Shown: positions 46,961 to 54,285 of the stretch, in pieces | How the letters are laid out: each line of letters opens with the position of its first letter | How positions within the stretch are numbered: the first letter of the stretch is position 1 | DNA from: JAHECQ01 sp047638695 | GTDB taxonomy: Bacteria; Actinomycetota; Acidimicrobiia; Acidimicrobiales; SZUA-35 | DNA: 64,000 bases | Direction: 5' to 3' | Assembly (NCBI GenBank): GCA_047638695.1 | Contig: JBLINY010000013.1 | Coordinates: forward strand, 1-64,000 | Notes under the pieces: model-generated | Told to the model about the DNA's origin: nothing | The model's database searches: none | The model's input: only the letters and a program-made list of their open reading frames with translations | Program-made: the position numbers and the translations under genes

Positions 46961-47422
46961 TCACGACTCGCCGAGCGTGAACTCCTTCGTTTCACCCCAC
47001 CCGAACCGCAGATCCCGCCCCTGCACCAACACGGCAGTGACCTCCATTGGGATGGCCACGTCAGGTAACGATCTGGTGAAAGGCTGCTCGCTTGCATGGT
47101 CGTGGCTGAGCTCGCGAACCTCATAGACCTCGTTCCCGTCGACGCTCGTGACACGCCAGGCATCGGCGTATCGCTGGGGCGAGTCGTAAAGAGAACTGAG
47201 TGTCACCGCCACGTCGTACGTGCCGCTGCTGGTCGCGGCGAAGACAGCATCGATCACGACAGGGTGTCGCTGCTCGAGCGCTCCGTCGCGAGGTGCGGTA
47301 TCCGCGACGGAGATTTCGCCTGCTGCGGTGTCGCTAGCCGCTGAACTGCTGTCTGTTGAACAGCCGGCCGCGGCGAGCAAAACGGTGAGCAATCTGGCGA
47401 CGAACACTCCGGGCACACGCAT
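46961..47422 (-). CDS. Lipoprotein of unknown function
   Basis: A 153-residue protein with a lipoprotein signal peptide: MRVPGVFVARLLTVLLAAAGC, with lipobox LAAAGC and the cysteine at about position 21. A Ser/Ala-rich linker follows, then a beta-rich domain (VVIDAVFAATSSGTYDVAV, TLSSLYDSPQRYADAWRV). It resembles DUF4352-like extracytoplasmic domains only loosely. Probably membrane-anchored on the outside. Confidence 0.75.
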   Translation of the reverse strand: MRVPGVFVARLLTVLLAAAGCSTDSSSAASDTAAGEISVADTAPRDGALEQRHPVVIDAVFAATSSGTYDVAVTLSSLYDSPQRYADAWRVTSVDGNEVYEVRELSHDHASEQPFTRSLPDVAIPMEVTAVLVQGRDLRFGWGETKEFTLGES

Positions 47423-47428
47423 TGACCA

Positions 47429-47434
47429 AGGTTA
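47429..47434 (-). promoter_or_regulatory. Putative -10 box (leaderless) of the lipoprotein gene
   Basis: Minus-strand TAACCT followed by 6 nt (TGGTCA) and ATG 47422. Confidence 0.45.
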
Positions 47435-47522
47435 GGATCGACCGCGCCTCAACCGGGTGCAGCATGCACTCGAATCCGTGTGGCGCTACGCCAGGTACAA
47501 GCAGCGCTAACTTAGCCCCACG

Positions 47523-49004
47523 ATGTTGCCGGCCAAGACGATCAGACGGTGGCTGCCCTTGGCACTACTTTCGCTCCTCGCCATCTTGGCCTGGGTCGCA
47601 GCAGGTAGGGCTGACATCGACGAAGCCAGCACCGAACCCATCGTCTACGCAGAGATGCTCGGCTCGCCCGTGCTGTCTGCCCGCCGGATTCCGCAGACGC
47701 TCCAGGAACCAATCGCCCGCGAGGCACTGGCCCCAACAATCGACACCGTCCTCACGAACTCCACGCCGGACACCTGCCTCATCGTTTCGATTGATGGCCG
47801 CATTATCGGCCAGCAAAATCCCACCCAGCCTTTGGTACCGGCGTCGAATCAGAAGCTCGTCACAACCTTCACCGCTCTTCAGACGTTCGGCGCTGATGCC
47901 ACCTTCCGTACCTTGGTTCGAGCCGATGCCACGCCAACCGCAGGCGTTCTCGACGGGAACCTCTATCTGGTCGGCGGCGGCGACCCCTTCCTCGGAACGG
48001 ACAACTGGTGGTCCCAGTACGACGATCTCAACGGCCGCGCCCATACTCGCCTCGAAGATCTCGCCGACTCCGTTGTTGCCGCCGGCATCACCCAGGTGAC
48101 CGGCTCGGTCATCGGCGACGAGTCGTACTTCGACAGCGAACGAACCGGCATCTGGGCCCAACGATTGATCGACAGCAATCAGTCGGGCCCGCTAAGCGCG
48201 CTTGCCGTGAACGAGGGCTACCGCCAATGGCCCGAGGTCTACGAAGGAAGCTCTCGTCCGCGAGTCCCTTCGGAGAACCCGCCGCTCTTGGCTGCCCAGC
48301 TGTTCAACGACCTCCTTACCGAACGCGGTATCACGGTCGATACCGAAAGCCAGGTTGGCAAGGCTCCCTCAACGGCGCTCGAAATAGCGGCCATCAGCTC
48401 GCCACCACTTGCCGAACTGATCACCCACGTGAACTCATACAGCCACAACTTCGGAGCCGAAATTCTGGTCAAGCATCTCGGCCTGAACGCATCGGGATCA
48501 GGCAGCACGCCAAGCGGGACCGCGGCCATCAATGCCCATCTTCGACAGAACGACTTCCCAATGTCCGGCGTCACTATCGTCGATGGCTCCGGCCTGGCCG
48601 AGACCAATACACTGACGTGCAGCTTGCTGGCGGCTCTGCTCGACAGCGCAGGACCGGATTCGATCTTCGCCCAGTCGCTTAGCATCGCCGGTGAACGCGG
48701 CAGCCTCATCCGACGTCATGTCGAAACTGCGGCTCAAGCCCGACTGCTGGCCAAGACCGGCACGCTGAATGACGTCACCGCCCTCTCTGGATTTGTGTTG
48801 TCATCCATCGATGAAGGCACCGCGTTGGTGTTCGCCTACATCGTGAACGGCGAACTCGCCGGTCAAGACGAGACCATTCGAGGTCTGCAGTCTCCCTTCG
48901 TGGAAGACCTCGTTCTCTATCCTCAAGCTCCGGCGATTGATGCCCTAGCTCCCTTGCCTACAACGCCGATCGAGGCTCTGCCAGCCGACGAAAGCACAGG
49001 CTGA
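47523..49004 (+). CDS. dacB: D-alanyl-D-alanine carboxypeptidase/endopeptidase (PBP4, family S13)
   Basis: A 493-residue peptidoglycan-trimming enzyme acting outside the membrane. An N-terminal hydrophobic stretch (LPLALLSLLAILAWVAAG) acts as signal or anchor. The three penicillin-binding motifs are present: SNQK in VPASNQKLVTT, SHN in NSYSHNFGAE, and KTG in LLAKTGTLND. A large inserted domain lies between the first two, as in PBP4. The next gene starts within its stop codon. Confidence 0.93.
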   Translation: MLPAKTIRRWLPLALLSLLAILAWVAAGRADIDEASTEPIVYAEMLGSPVLSARRIPQTLQEPIAREALAPTIDTVLTNSTPDTCLIVSIDGRIIGQQNPTQPLVPASNQKLVTTFTALQTFGADATFRTLVRADATPTAGVLDGNLYLVGGGDPFLGTDNWWSQYDDLNGRAHTRLEDLADSVVAAGITQVTGSVIGDESYFDSERTGIWAQRLIDSNQSGPLSALAVNEGYRQWPEVYEGSSRPRVPSENPPLLAAQLFNDLLTERGITVDTESQVGKAPSTALEIAAISSPPLAELITHVNSYSHNFGAEILVKHLGLNASGSGSTPSGTAAINAHLRQNDFPMSGVTIVDGSGLAETNTLTCSLLAALLDSAGPDSIFAQSLSIAGERGSLIRRHVETAAQARLLAKTGTLNDVTALSGFVLSSIDEGTALVFAYIVNGELAGQDETIRGLQSPFVEDLVLYPQAPAIDALAPLPTTPIEALPADESTG

Positions 49005-49618
49005 TGACCCGTCTTCCGCAGTTTCCCCTTGGTTCGATCTTGCTGCCCACCATGGTGCTACCGCTTCACGTCTTCGAACCGCGCTATCGGGTGATGATCG
49101 ACGAGCTCGTCGCAGGCGACCGCGAGTTCGGCGTTGTCATGATCGAGCGCGGTACCGAAGTAGGCGGCAACGACGTACGCCACAACGTTGGCACGGTTGC
49201 CCGAATTCTCGAGGCCGAGACGTTCGACGATGGCCGTTCGGCGCTGGTCACCCTCGGAACTCGTCGCTTCAAAGTAACTTCCTGGTTACCGGATGATCCC
49301 TACCCGGTCGCTGAGGTCGAGTTTTGGCCCGACGAACCTCCGGTCACCGTGACACGAGCCGACCTCGACCAAGCGGTGGCCAAACTTGAACGCTGTGTTG
49401 AGCTTGCACGCCGTGCCGGGGTGGACCTGGGCAAGCTGCCTGAACTCAGCGATGAAATCGAGCTGGCATCGATGCAGGTGGCGGCGATGGCACCTATCGC
49501 CGCGTTCGACAAACAAAAGCTTCTCGAGGCCGCTGGCCCCGACGCTCGCGTGCCGATGCTCGATCGAGCGTTGGCCGACGCCATCGAGCTAATCGAATTT
49601 CAGCTGGGCGATAACTAG
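49004..49618 (+). CDS. LON-protease substrate-binding domain protein
   Basis: A 204-residue stand-alone LON N-terminal-type domain: FPLGSILLPTMVLPLHVFEPRYRVMIDE is diagnostic, followed by FGVVMIERGTEVGG and VGTVARILEAE. There is no ATPase or protease part. Such proteins are common in actinobacteria and their role is unclear. ATG overlaps the TGA of dacB by one base, so translation is coupled. Confidence 0.9.
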   Translation: MTRLPQFPLGSILLPTMVLPLHVFEPRYRVMIDELVAGDREFGVVMIERGTEVGGNDVRHNVGTVARILEAETFDDGRSALVTLGTRRFKVTSWLPDDPYPVAEVEFWPDEPPVTVTRADLDQAVAKLERCVELARRAGVDLGKLPELSDEIELASMQVAAMAPIAAFDKQKLLEAAGPDARVPMLDRALADAIELIEFQLGDN

Positions 49619-49733
49619 CCCACATTCACGTGGCGCAGGGATCGTATTCGCTTAGACTCCGGCCTGGGCGACCGCTACTTCGTTAGCGGGTCACCATCAA
49701 GACCGATGGGCTGACTGCAGGAGAACCAGGATC

Positions 49734-50057
49734 GTGGCAAACCCGAATCCGCTCGAAGGGGCGCAGGAAATTCAGAAGATGCTGGTCTCCTACGCCAAGC
49801 AGGAAACGGTGGAGCCGCTCAAGACGCTCGGCCGCTTCCTAGCCTTCGGTGTCGCCGGCGCCCTGTTCGTCTTCCTTGGGAGCTTCTTTCTCGGTCTCGG
49901 CGTGCTGCGGCTTATTCAGTCCGAAACCGGCAGCACGTTCGGTGGCGGCAACTGGGCGTCCACCGTTCCCTACCTGATTGCTTTGGCGGCCCTGCTCGCG
50001 ATCATGGGATTCATCTTCATGCTGTTCATGAGGGCCAAGAAAAGGGTGATGACATGA
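49734..50057 (+). CDS. Phage holin family/DUF1469-like membrane protein
   Basis: A 107-residue protein with two strong membrane segments (residues ~33-55 and ~75-97, AFGVAGALFVFLGSFFLGLG and LIALAALLAIMGFIFMLF). It fits the putative actinobacterial holin-superfamily III/DUF1469 proteins, which are chromosomal and not necessarily viral. An AGGAGAACC precedes it. It heads three overlapping small genes. Confidence 0.75.
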   Translation: MANPNPLEGAQEIQKMLVSYAKQETVEPLKTLGRFLAFGVAGALFVFLGSFFLGLGVLRLIQSETGSTFGGGNWASTVPYLIALAALLAIMGFIFMLFMRAKKRVMT

Positions 50058-50260
50058 CCGACGCCAAGATTTCTCCTAACGACATCGAAACGAAGTTTCG
50101 CGATATCCAGGGGCAGGTCGACTCGGTCGCCGAGGACGGCAAGAAGAAGGCTCTCATCGGCGGTGGAGTTGGCGCCGTGATCATACTCCTGCTCATCTAC
50201 ATCCTGGGTCAGAAGTCGGGCAAGAAGAAGAGCACCGTGCTCGAGATCCGTCGACTCTGA
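50054..50260 (+). CDS. Small single-pass membrane protein
   Basis: A 68-residue protein with a charged N-terminus and one membrane helix near residues 34-50 (ALIGGGVGAVIILLLIYIL), then a lysine-rich end. It starts in an ATGA overlap with the holin-like gene. Function unknown; likely a partner of its neighbours. Confidence 0.7.
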   Translation: MTDAKISPNDIETKFRDIQGQVDSVAEDGKKKALIGGGVGAVIILLLIYILGQKSGKKKSTVLEIRRL

Positions 50261-50559
50261 TGTTCCGCAAGCTCCTCACCCTGGCCGTCCGCGGCACGGT
50301 TAAAGGCCCGGCCAAGTCATGGGTCTTCACGTCGGCGGCCGCCATGCTTTGGGGCTTTGTCACCAAAAAGGCAAGCAAGAAGGAACTCATTGATCTGTCA
50401 AAGACCCGACCTGGCGACAAGATCATCATCGAGCATCTCGACATCACGCACAAGCAGCAGATGAAGCAACTGAAGCGGTCGAAAAAGGATGACAAGCTGC
50501 TGGCCGAAGAGGCCAAGCGCGATCGTAGGGCGGCAAAGAAGCTGGCCCGACAGGGCTGA
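50260..50559 (+). CDS. Small basic protein of unknown function
   Basis: A 99-residue, very basic protein with one weakly hydrophobic segment (SWVFTSAAAMLWGFV) and a lysine/arginine-rich helical tail from about residue 60. Its ATG overlaps the previous stop by one base (TGATG), so it belongs to the same unit. No domain recognised. Confidence 0.65.
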   Translation: MFRKLLTLAVRGTVKGPAKSWVFTSAAAMLWGFVTKKASKKELIDLSKTRPGDKIIIEHLDITHKQQMKQLKRSKKDDKLLAEEAKRDRRAAKKLARQG

Positions 50560-50569
50560 CCGTTCACTC

Positions 50570-50776
50570 ATGTTGGTTGTCCTTCGAAACCCACGGCGTG
50601 AGATCGAAATGCGCGGACCTATGTCTGTGCAAAAGCTGCTGAACAAACTCGAGTTGAATCGAGAGTCGGTGCTGGTCATCCAGGGCGACACGTTGGTGCC
50701 TGCCGATGCCACCCTGGCCGACGAGGACACGGTCGAGATCCGGCCCGTCATCAGCGGTGGGGCGGTCGCGGAGTGA
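50570..50776 (+). CDS. MoaD/ThiS-like sulfur carrier with extended C-terminus
   Basis: A 68-residue ubiquitin-like sulfur carrier: MSVQKLLNKLELNRESVLVIQGDTLVPADATLADEDTVEIRPVISGG is the MoaD/ThiS/TtuB pattern. The Gly-Gly that should be the C-terminus is followed by AVAE, so a protease would have to trim four residues before activation. The stop overlaps the GTG of the TtuA-like gene (GTGA). Context makes it the likely sulfur donor for that enzyme. The true start could be the internal ATG of MSVQKLL. Confidence 0.82.
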   Translation: MLVVLRNPRREIEMRGPMSVQKLLNKLELNRESVLVIQGDTLVPADATLADEDTVEIRPVISGGAVAE

Positions 50777-51711
50777 AGTGCAGAGTCTGCAGGGGCCCAG
50801 CCCTCATCGATATCCGTCGCCACAACGCCAACTTCTGTTCCGACCACTTCCTGAAGTACTGCCGCGATCAGGTCGAGAAGGCTGTCCACGAGTTCGACAT
50901 GCTGCAACCCGACGACCGCGTGCTCGTCGCCGTCTCGGGCGGCAAGGACAGCCTGGCGGTGTGGGATCTCCTGCACGAGCTGGGGTACGCCGCCGACGGC
51001 CTGTACGTTGGTCTTGGCATCGGCGAGTACTCCGAAACCTCAGGCGACTACGCCAGAAGATTCGCGGCCGATCGCGGCCTCACCCTCGTCGAGGTCGATC
51101 TGCGAGAGAGCTACGGCTACGACATTCCAACGGCATCCGCCGTTACCCGGAGGGTGCCGTGCTCGGCCTGCGGAATGTCGAAGCGACACGTGTTCGATAA
51201 AGCAACGCTTGATGGCGACTACGACGTTCTCGTAACCGGCCATAATCTCGACGATGAGGCTGCCGTCTTGTACGGCAATGTCATGCGCTGGCAGATCGAC
51301 TACCTAGCTCGGCAACGACCGGTGTTGCCCAGCGGCAGCGGCTTCCCCCGCAAGGTCAAGCCGCTGGTTCGACTTACCGAACGCGAGATGGCCGCTTACT
51401 GCGTACTCCGCGGCATCGACTACCTCGTCGAGGAGTGTCCGATGGCAGCGGGCAACAAACACCTTCAGTACAAAGAGTCCCTGAACGCCACCGAGCAGCA
51501 GTCCCCGGGCTCGAAGCACGACTTTTACTTCAGCTTCCTCCGAAAGGCCGCAGATCGTTTTGACGACGACCCTTCTCGCGAGACGGTCGGCACCTGCGAA
51601 CGATGTGGCGGGCCCGCGGGTAGCGAGATTTGTTCGTTCTGCCGGCTGGTCGAGCGGACATTCGGAGCCGAACCGGTGCCAGTGGCGCTCATCTCCAAAC
51701 GAACCAAGTGA
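50773..51711 (+). CDS. ttuA: TtuA-like tRNA thiolation enzyme
   Basis: A 312-residue PP-loop ATPase of the TtcA/TtuA (TIGR00269) group. CRVCRGPALIDIRRHNANFCSDHF is an N-terminal zinc finger, VAVSGGKDSLAVWDLL the PP-loop, and RVPCSACGMSKR holds catalytic/Fe-S cysteines. C-terminal CERCGG and CSFCRL form a second zinc site. In thermophiles TtuA makes 2-thioribothymidine at tRNA position 54 using a ubiquitin-like donor; a donor-like gene lies immediately upstream and trmI just downstream. Confidence 0.9.
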   Translation: MKCRVCRGPALIDIRRHNANFCSDHFLKYCRDQVEKAVHEFDMLQPDDRVLVAVSGGKDSLAVWDLLHELGYAADGLYVGLGIGEYSETSGDYARRFAADRGLTLVEVDLRESYGYDIPTASAVTRRVPCSACGMSKRHVFDKATLDGDYDVLVTGHNLDDEAAVLYGNVMRWQIDYLARQRPVLPSGSGFPRKVKPLVRLTEREMAAYCVLRGIDYLVEECPMAAGNKHLQYKESLNATEQQSPGSKHDFYFSFLRKAADRFDDDPSRETVGTCERCGGPAGSEICSFCRLVERTFGAEPVPVALISKRTK

Positions 51712-51741
51712 CTGAGGCAGCCCTGTGACTGACATGACTTC

Positions 51742-52521
51742 ATGATTCGCATCGGACCGCTTACCGAAGGCGACCTCGTACTGCTCGTCGATAACAAGGC
51801 GCGCCGCTACCTGGTCACGCTCTCACCCGAAGGCGAGTTCCACTCCCACGCCGGTGTGCTACCTCATGCCGAGCTCATCGGCCGCGACGAAGGCACCGAA
51901 GTATCGACCACCAAGGGGCAGAAGTTTCGCCCGTTCCGTCCCACCCTCGAGGAGTTCATCCTGGCGATGCCTCGCGGCGCACAGGTGATCTACCCGAAGG
52001 ACATCGCTCCCATCCTCATGCAGGCCGATATCGCCCCGGGCATGAGGGTCTTCGAGACGGGCGTTGGGTCTGGGGCGTTGTCGATGGCCCTCCTTCGAGC
52101 TGGAGCCGACGTAACCGGCTACGAGCTACGGGAGGACTTCTCGAATCGGGCCCACAACAACATCGAAAAATTTCTCGGCGCTGACGTCCTCGACCGTTAC
52201 AACGTGCAGCTCCGCGATGCGTACGACGGCATCGACGAGACCGAGTTCGATCGGGCAGTGCTCGACCTGCCCGAACCATGGCAGGTCGTACCCCATGCTG
52301 CCACCGCCCTCAAACCGGGCGGCATCCTGGTTGGGTATACCCCCTCGATCACCCAAGCAGCCCGGCTACGAGAAGCACTCGAGCACAGCGGGTTCACCCA
52401 TGCCAGCACGATGGAGGTTCTCCACCGAGGTTGGCACATCGAGGGGCAGGCCGTACGCCCCGACCATCGCATGGTTGCCCACACCGCGTTCCTCACTCGG
52501 GCCCGGTTGCTCGCCGACTAA
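51742..52521 (+). CDS. trmI: tRNA (adenine-58-N1)-methyltransferase
   Basis: A 259-residue class I SAM methyltransferase making m1A58 in the tRNA T-loop. QVIYPKDIAPILMQADI and VFETGVGSGALSMALLRAGA (SAM motif I) are characteristic; FDRAVLDLPEPWQVV is the catalytic motif IV. Length fits bacterial TrmI. The frame begins 30 nt after the TtuA-like gene. Stop overlaps the opposing SMP-30 gene by 4 nt. Confidence 0.94.
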   Translation: MIRIGPLTEGDLVLLVDNKARRYLVTLSPEGEFHSHAGVLPHAELIGRDEGTEVSTTKGQKFRPFRPTLEEFILAMPRGAQVIYPKDIAPILMQADIAPGMRVFETGVGSGALSMALLRAGADVTGYELREDFSNRAHNNIEKFLGADVLDRYNVQLRDAYDGIDETEFDRAVLDLPEPWQVVPHAATALKPGGILVGYTPSITQAARLREALEHSGFTHASTMEVLHRGWHIEGQAVRPDHRMVAHTAFLTRARLLAD

Positions 52522-53444
52522 TTCAAGAAGTTGAGGGGCAGGCCGGGACAGTGCCATTCGTGCTCGACGAGTGTGCCGAACGCGGAAGCCGTGATGTAAG
52601 CAGTGCGGAGCTCAGGACCGCCGAAGCAGATGTTGGTGACCATTGGATCGCCCGGCACCGGGACGATCGCCCGAAGTGAGCCATCGGGGGCGAATGCAGT
52701 TACCGCGCCGCTGCCGAGAGTGGCAACACACACGTTGCCCTCTGAATCGACCGCCATCGAGTCAACTCGTCCATCGTTGGGAACAACGCCAAGGAGCTGC
52801 GACGGAGCACCGGCCGACGACGCAAGCTGTGATCCTTCTGATTTCACAACACCGGGTGAATCGATGTCCCAGAAACGGACTCGACCGGTCATCGTCTCGG
52901 CGAAGTACAGCCGATCTTCGTCGGGCGACAACCCGACCCCGTTTGGAGTGATGAGCGGGCGGCACACAGTTTGCACCGACGAGCCATCGGGCCGGGCGTA
53001 GTAGATCCCTCCGCGATCGAAGTCTCCCTCGCGGCCCTTACCCAGGTCGGTGAAATAGAAGCCGCCGGTCCGGTCGAAGACGATGTCGTTTGGGCCCTTC
53101 AGCGGCCACCCATCGCAGTCGGTGTAGAGCGTCGACACTTCTCCTGACTCGAGGTCCACCCGCTGGATCGAGCCGCCCGTGTAGTCATCGGCCTGCGTGC
53201 CGGGCAGCAGCATGCCGTTCACGTGCCGCCAGGCAAAGCCCCCGTTGTTACAGACGTATACAGCGCCGTCAGGGCCAAGAGCAGCACCGTTGGGCCCGCC
53301 GCCGCAGTCGGCAACCACGTCCACCGAACCGTCAGGCTGGACGCGGCTGAGGGTCTGTCGTTCGATCTCGACCAGCAGCACCGACCCGTCGGTCATGGCA
53401 ATTGGGCCCTCGGGGAAGCGGAGTCCTTCCGCAATAACTCGCAT
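52518..53444 (-). CDS. SMP-30/gluconolactonase family protein
   Basis: A 308-residue six-bladed beta-propeller lactonase-like enzyme. EGLRFPEGPIAMTDGSVLLVEIE opens it with the metal-ligand glutamate; GPNDIVFDRTGGFYFTD and LITPNGVGLSPDEDRLYFAET are family hallmarks. It probably hydrolyses a sugar or other lactone. It is followed upstream by the decayed acyl-CoA synthetase. Confidence 0.9.
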   Translation of the reverse strand: MRVIAEGLRFPEGPIAMTDGSVLLVEIERQTLSRVQPDGSVDVVADCGGGPNGAALGPDGAVYVCNNGGFAWRHVNGMLLPGTQADDYTGGSIQRVDLESGEVSTLYTDCDGWPLKGPNDIVFDRTGGFYFTDLGKGREGDFDRGGIYYARPDGSSVQTVCRPLITPNGVGLSPDEDRLYFAETMTGRVRFWDIDSPGVVKSEGSQLASSAGAPSQLLGVVPNDGRVDSMAVDSEGNVCVATLGSGAVTAFAPDGSLRAIVPVPGDPMVTNICFGGPELRTAYITASAFGTLVEHEWHCPGLPLNFLN

Positions 53445-53472
53445 GCCTCATGTTTAGTCGCGCGAGGGCCGT

Positions 53473-54273
53473 TTAGTCGGACTGAGCTATCCGAGCATCG
53501 GGGAGAGGGGCCCCTCCGCCTCCAACAGACTTGAGAGTCGATGTGTCCCGTTGCCCGAACGTCTCGGCTTCCAGGAGATCCCAACTCATGGTCGGGACGC
53601 CGACAAAGTTGGTGACTTTCTCGCGCTCGATCAGCTCGAGCGCCCGATTGGGATCCCAACGGTGGGTCATCACCAACGTTGCACCACTCACGAACGAACC
53701 AAGCATGACCGGCACCAGGCCCGTGACGTGAAACAGCGGCACCCGCAACATGAACACGGTCTGCACAGGTTCAGCAGGTAGCTCGAGGGGCTCACGGGTG
53801 GCCCCAACGGCGGCCCGAGCGGCAAAGGCCATCAGTGCGTTCAGTACTGCTCGGTGGATGCTGACCGCTCCTTTGGGACGGCCAGTAGTCCCCGACGTGT
53901 AGAGAATCTGGGCATCGTCATCGGGCGCGATTTCGACATCGGGCATGGCCGCTCCGTCGGAAAGCGCATCCTCGAGCCGCCTGACACCGGGGCGGCCGGG
54001 GCCGGCGGACCGAACTCAAACAATCGCTGCGGTTATCGCATCGCAAAAACCAACTCGTCGGTAAGCCACCAGGCGTTCAGGGGAACAGCAACGGCGCCAA
54101 CAGATGTGACCGCCACGAACGAGGCGATCCATTCGGGAAAGTTGCGCATCGCCAGCGCAACCCGCTGTCCCTTTCGCACCTCCCACGTCTCGACCAGCGC
54201 CGCTCCGATCTGCGCCGCCGGGGGCGCACACTGCCTCGCAGGCCTCTTGGAAGCTGGGAATGTCGGTGCTCAT
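53473..54273 (-). pseudogene. Decayed acyl-CoA synthetase (AMP-dependent ligase)
   Basis: Fragments of one ligase lie in different frames. Minus-strand 54273 starts MSTDIPSFQEACEAVCAPGGA; a second frame gives GAALVETWEVRKGQRVALAM and then VPLNAWWLTDELVFAMR-stop. The third part (from about 53980) has LEDALSDGAAMPDVEIA and the intact AMP-binding motif ILYTSGTTGRPKGA. It ends abruptly at GGGGAPLPDARIAQSD, so about half of a normal ~500-residue protein is missing. At least two frameshifts or deletions. A partial frame 53473-53946 might still be translated but would lack the C-terminal domain. Confidence 0.88.
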
Positions 54274-54285
54274 GGTGCTGGTGTT

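Noticed and set aside
49734..50057. Prophage remnant suggested by the holin-like protein
   Set aside because: Neighbours are ordinary chromosomal genes, and this family is common in actinobacterial chromosomes.
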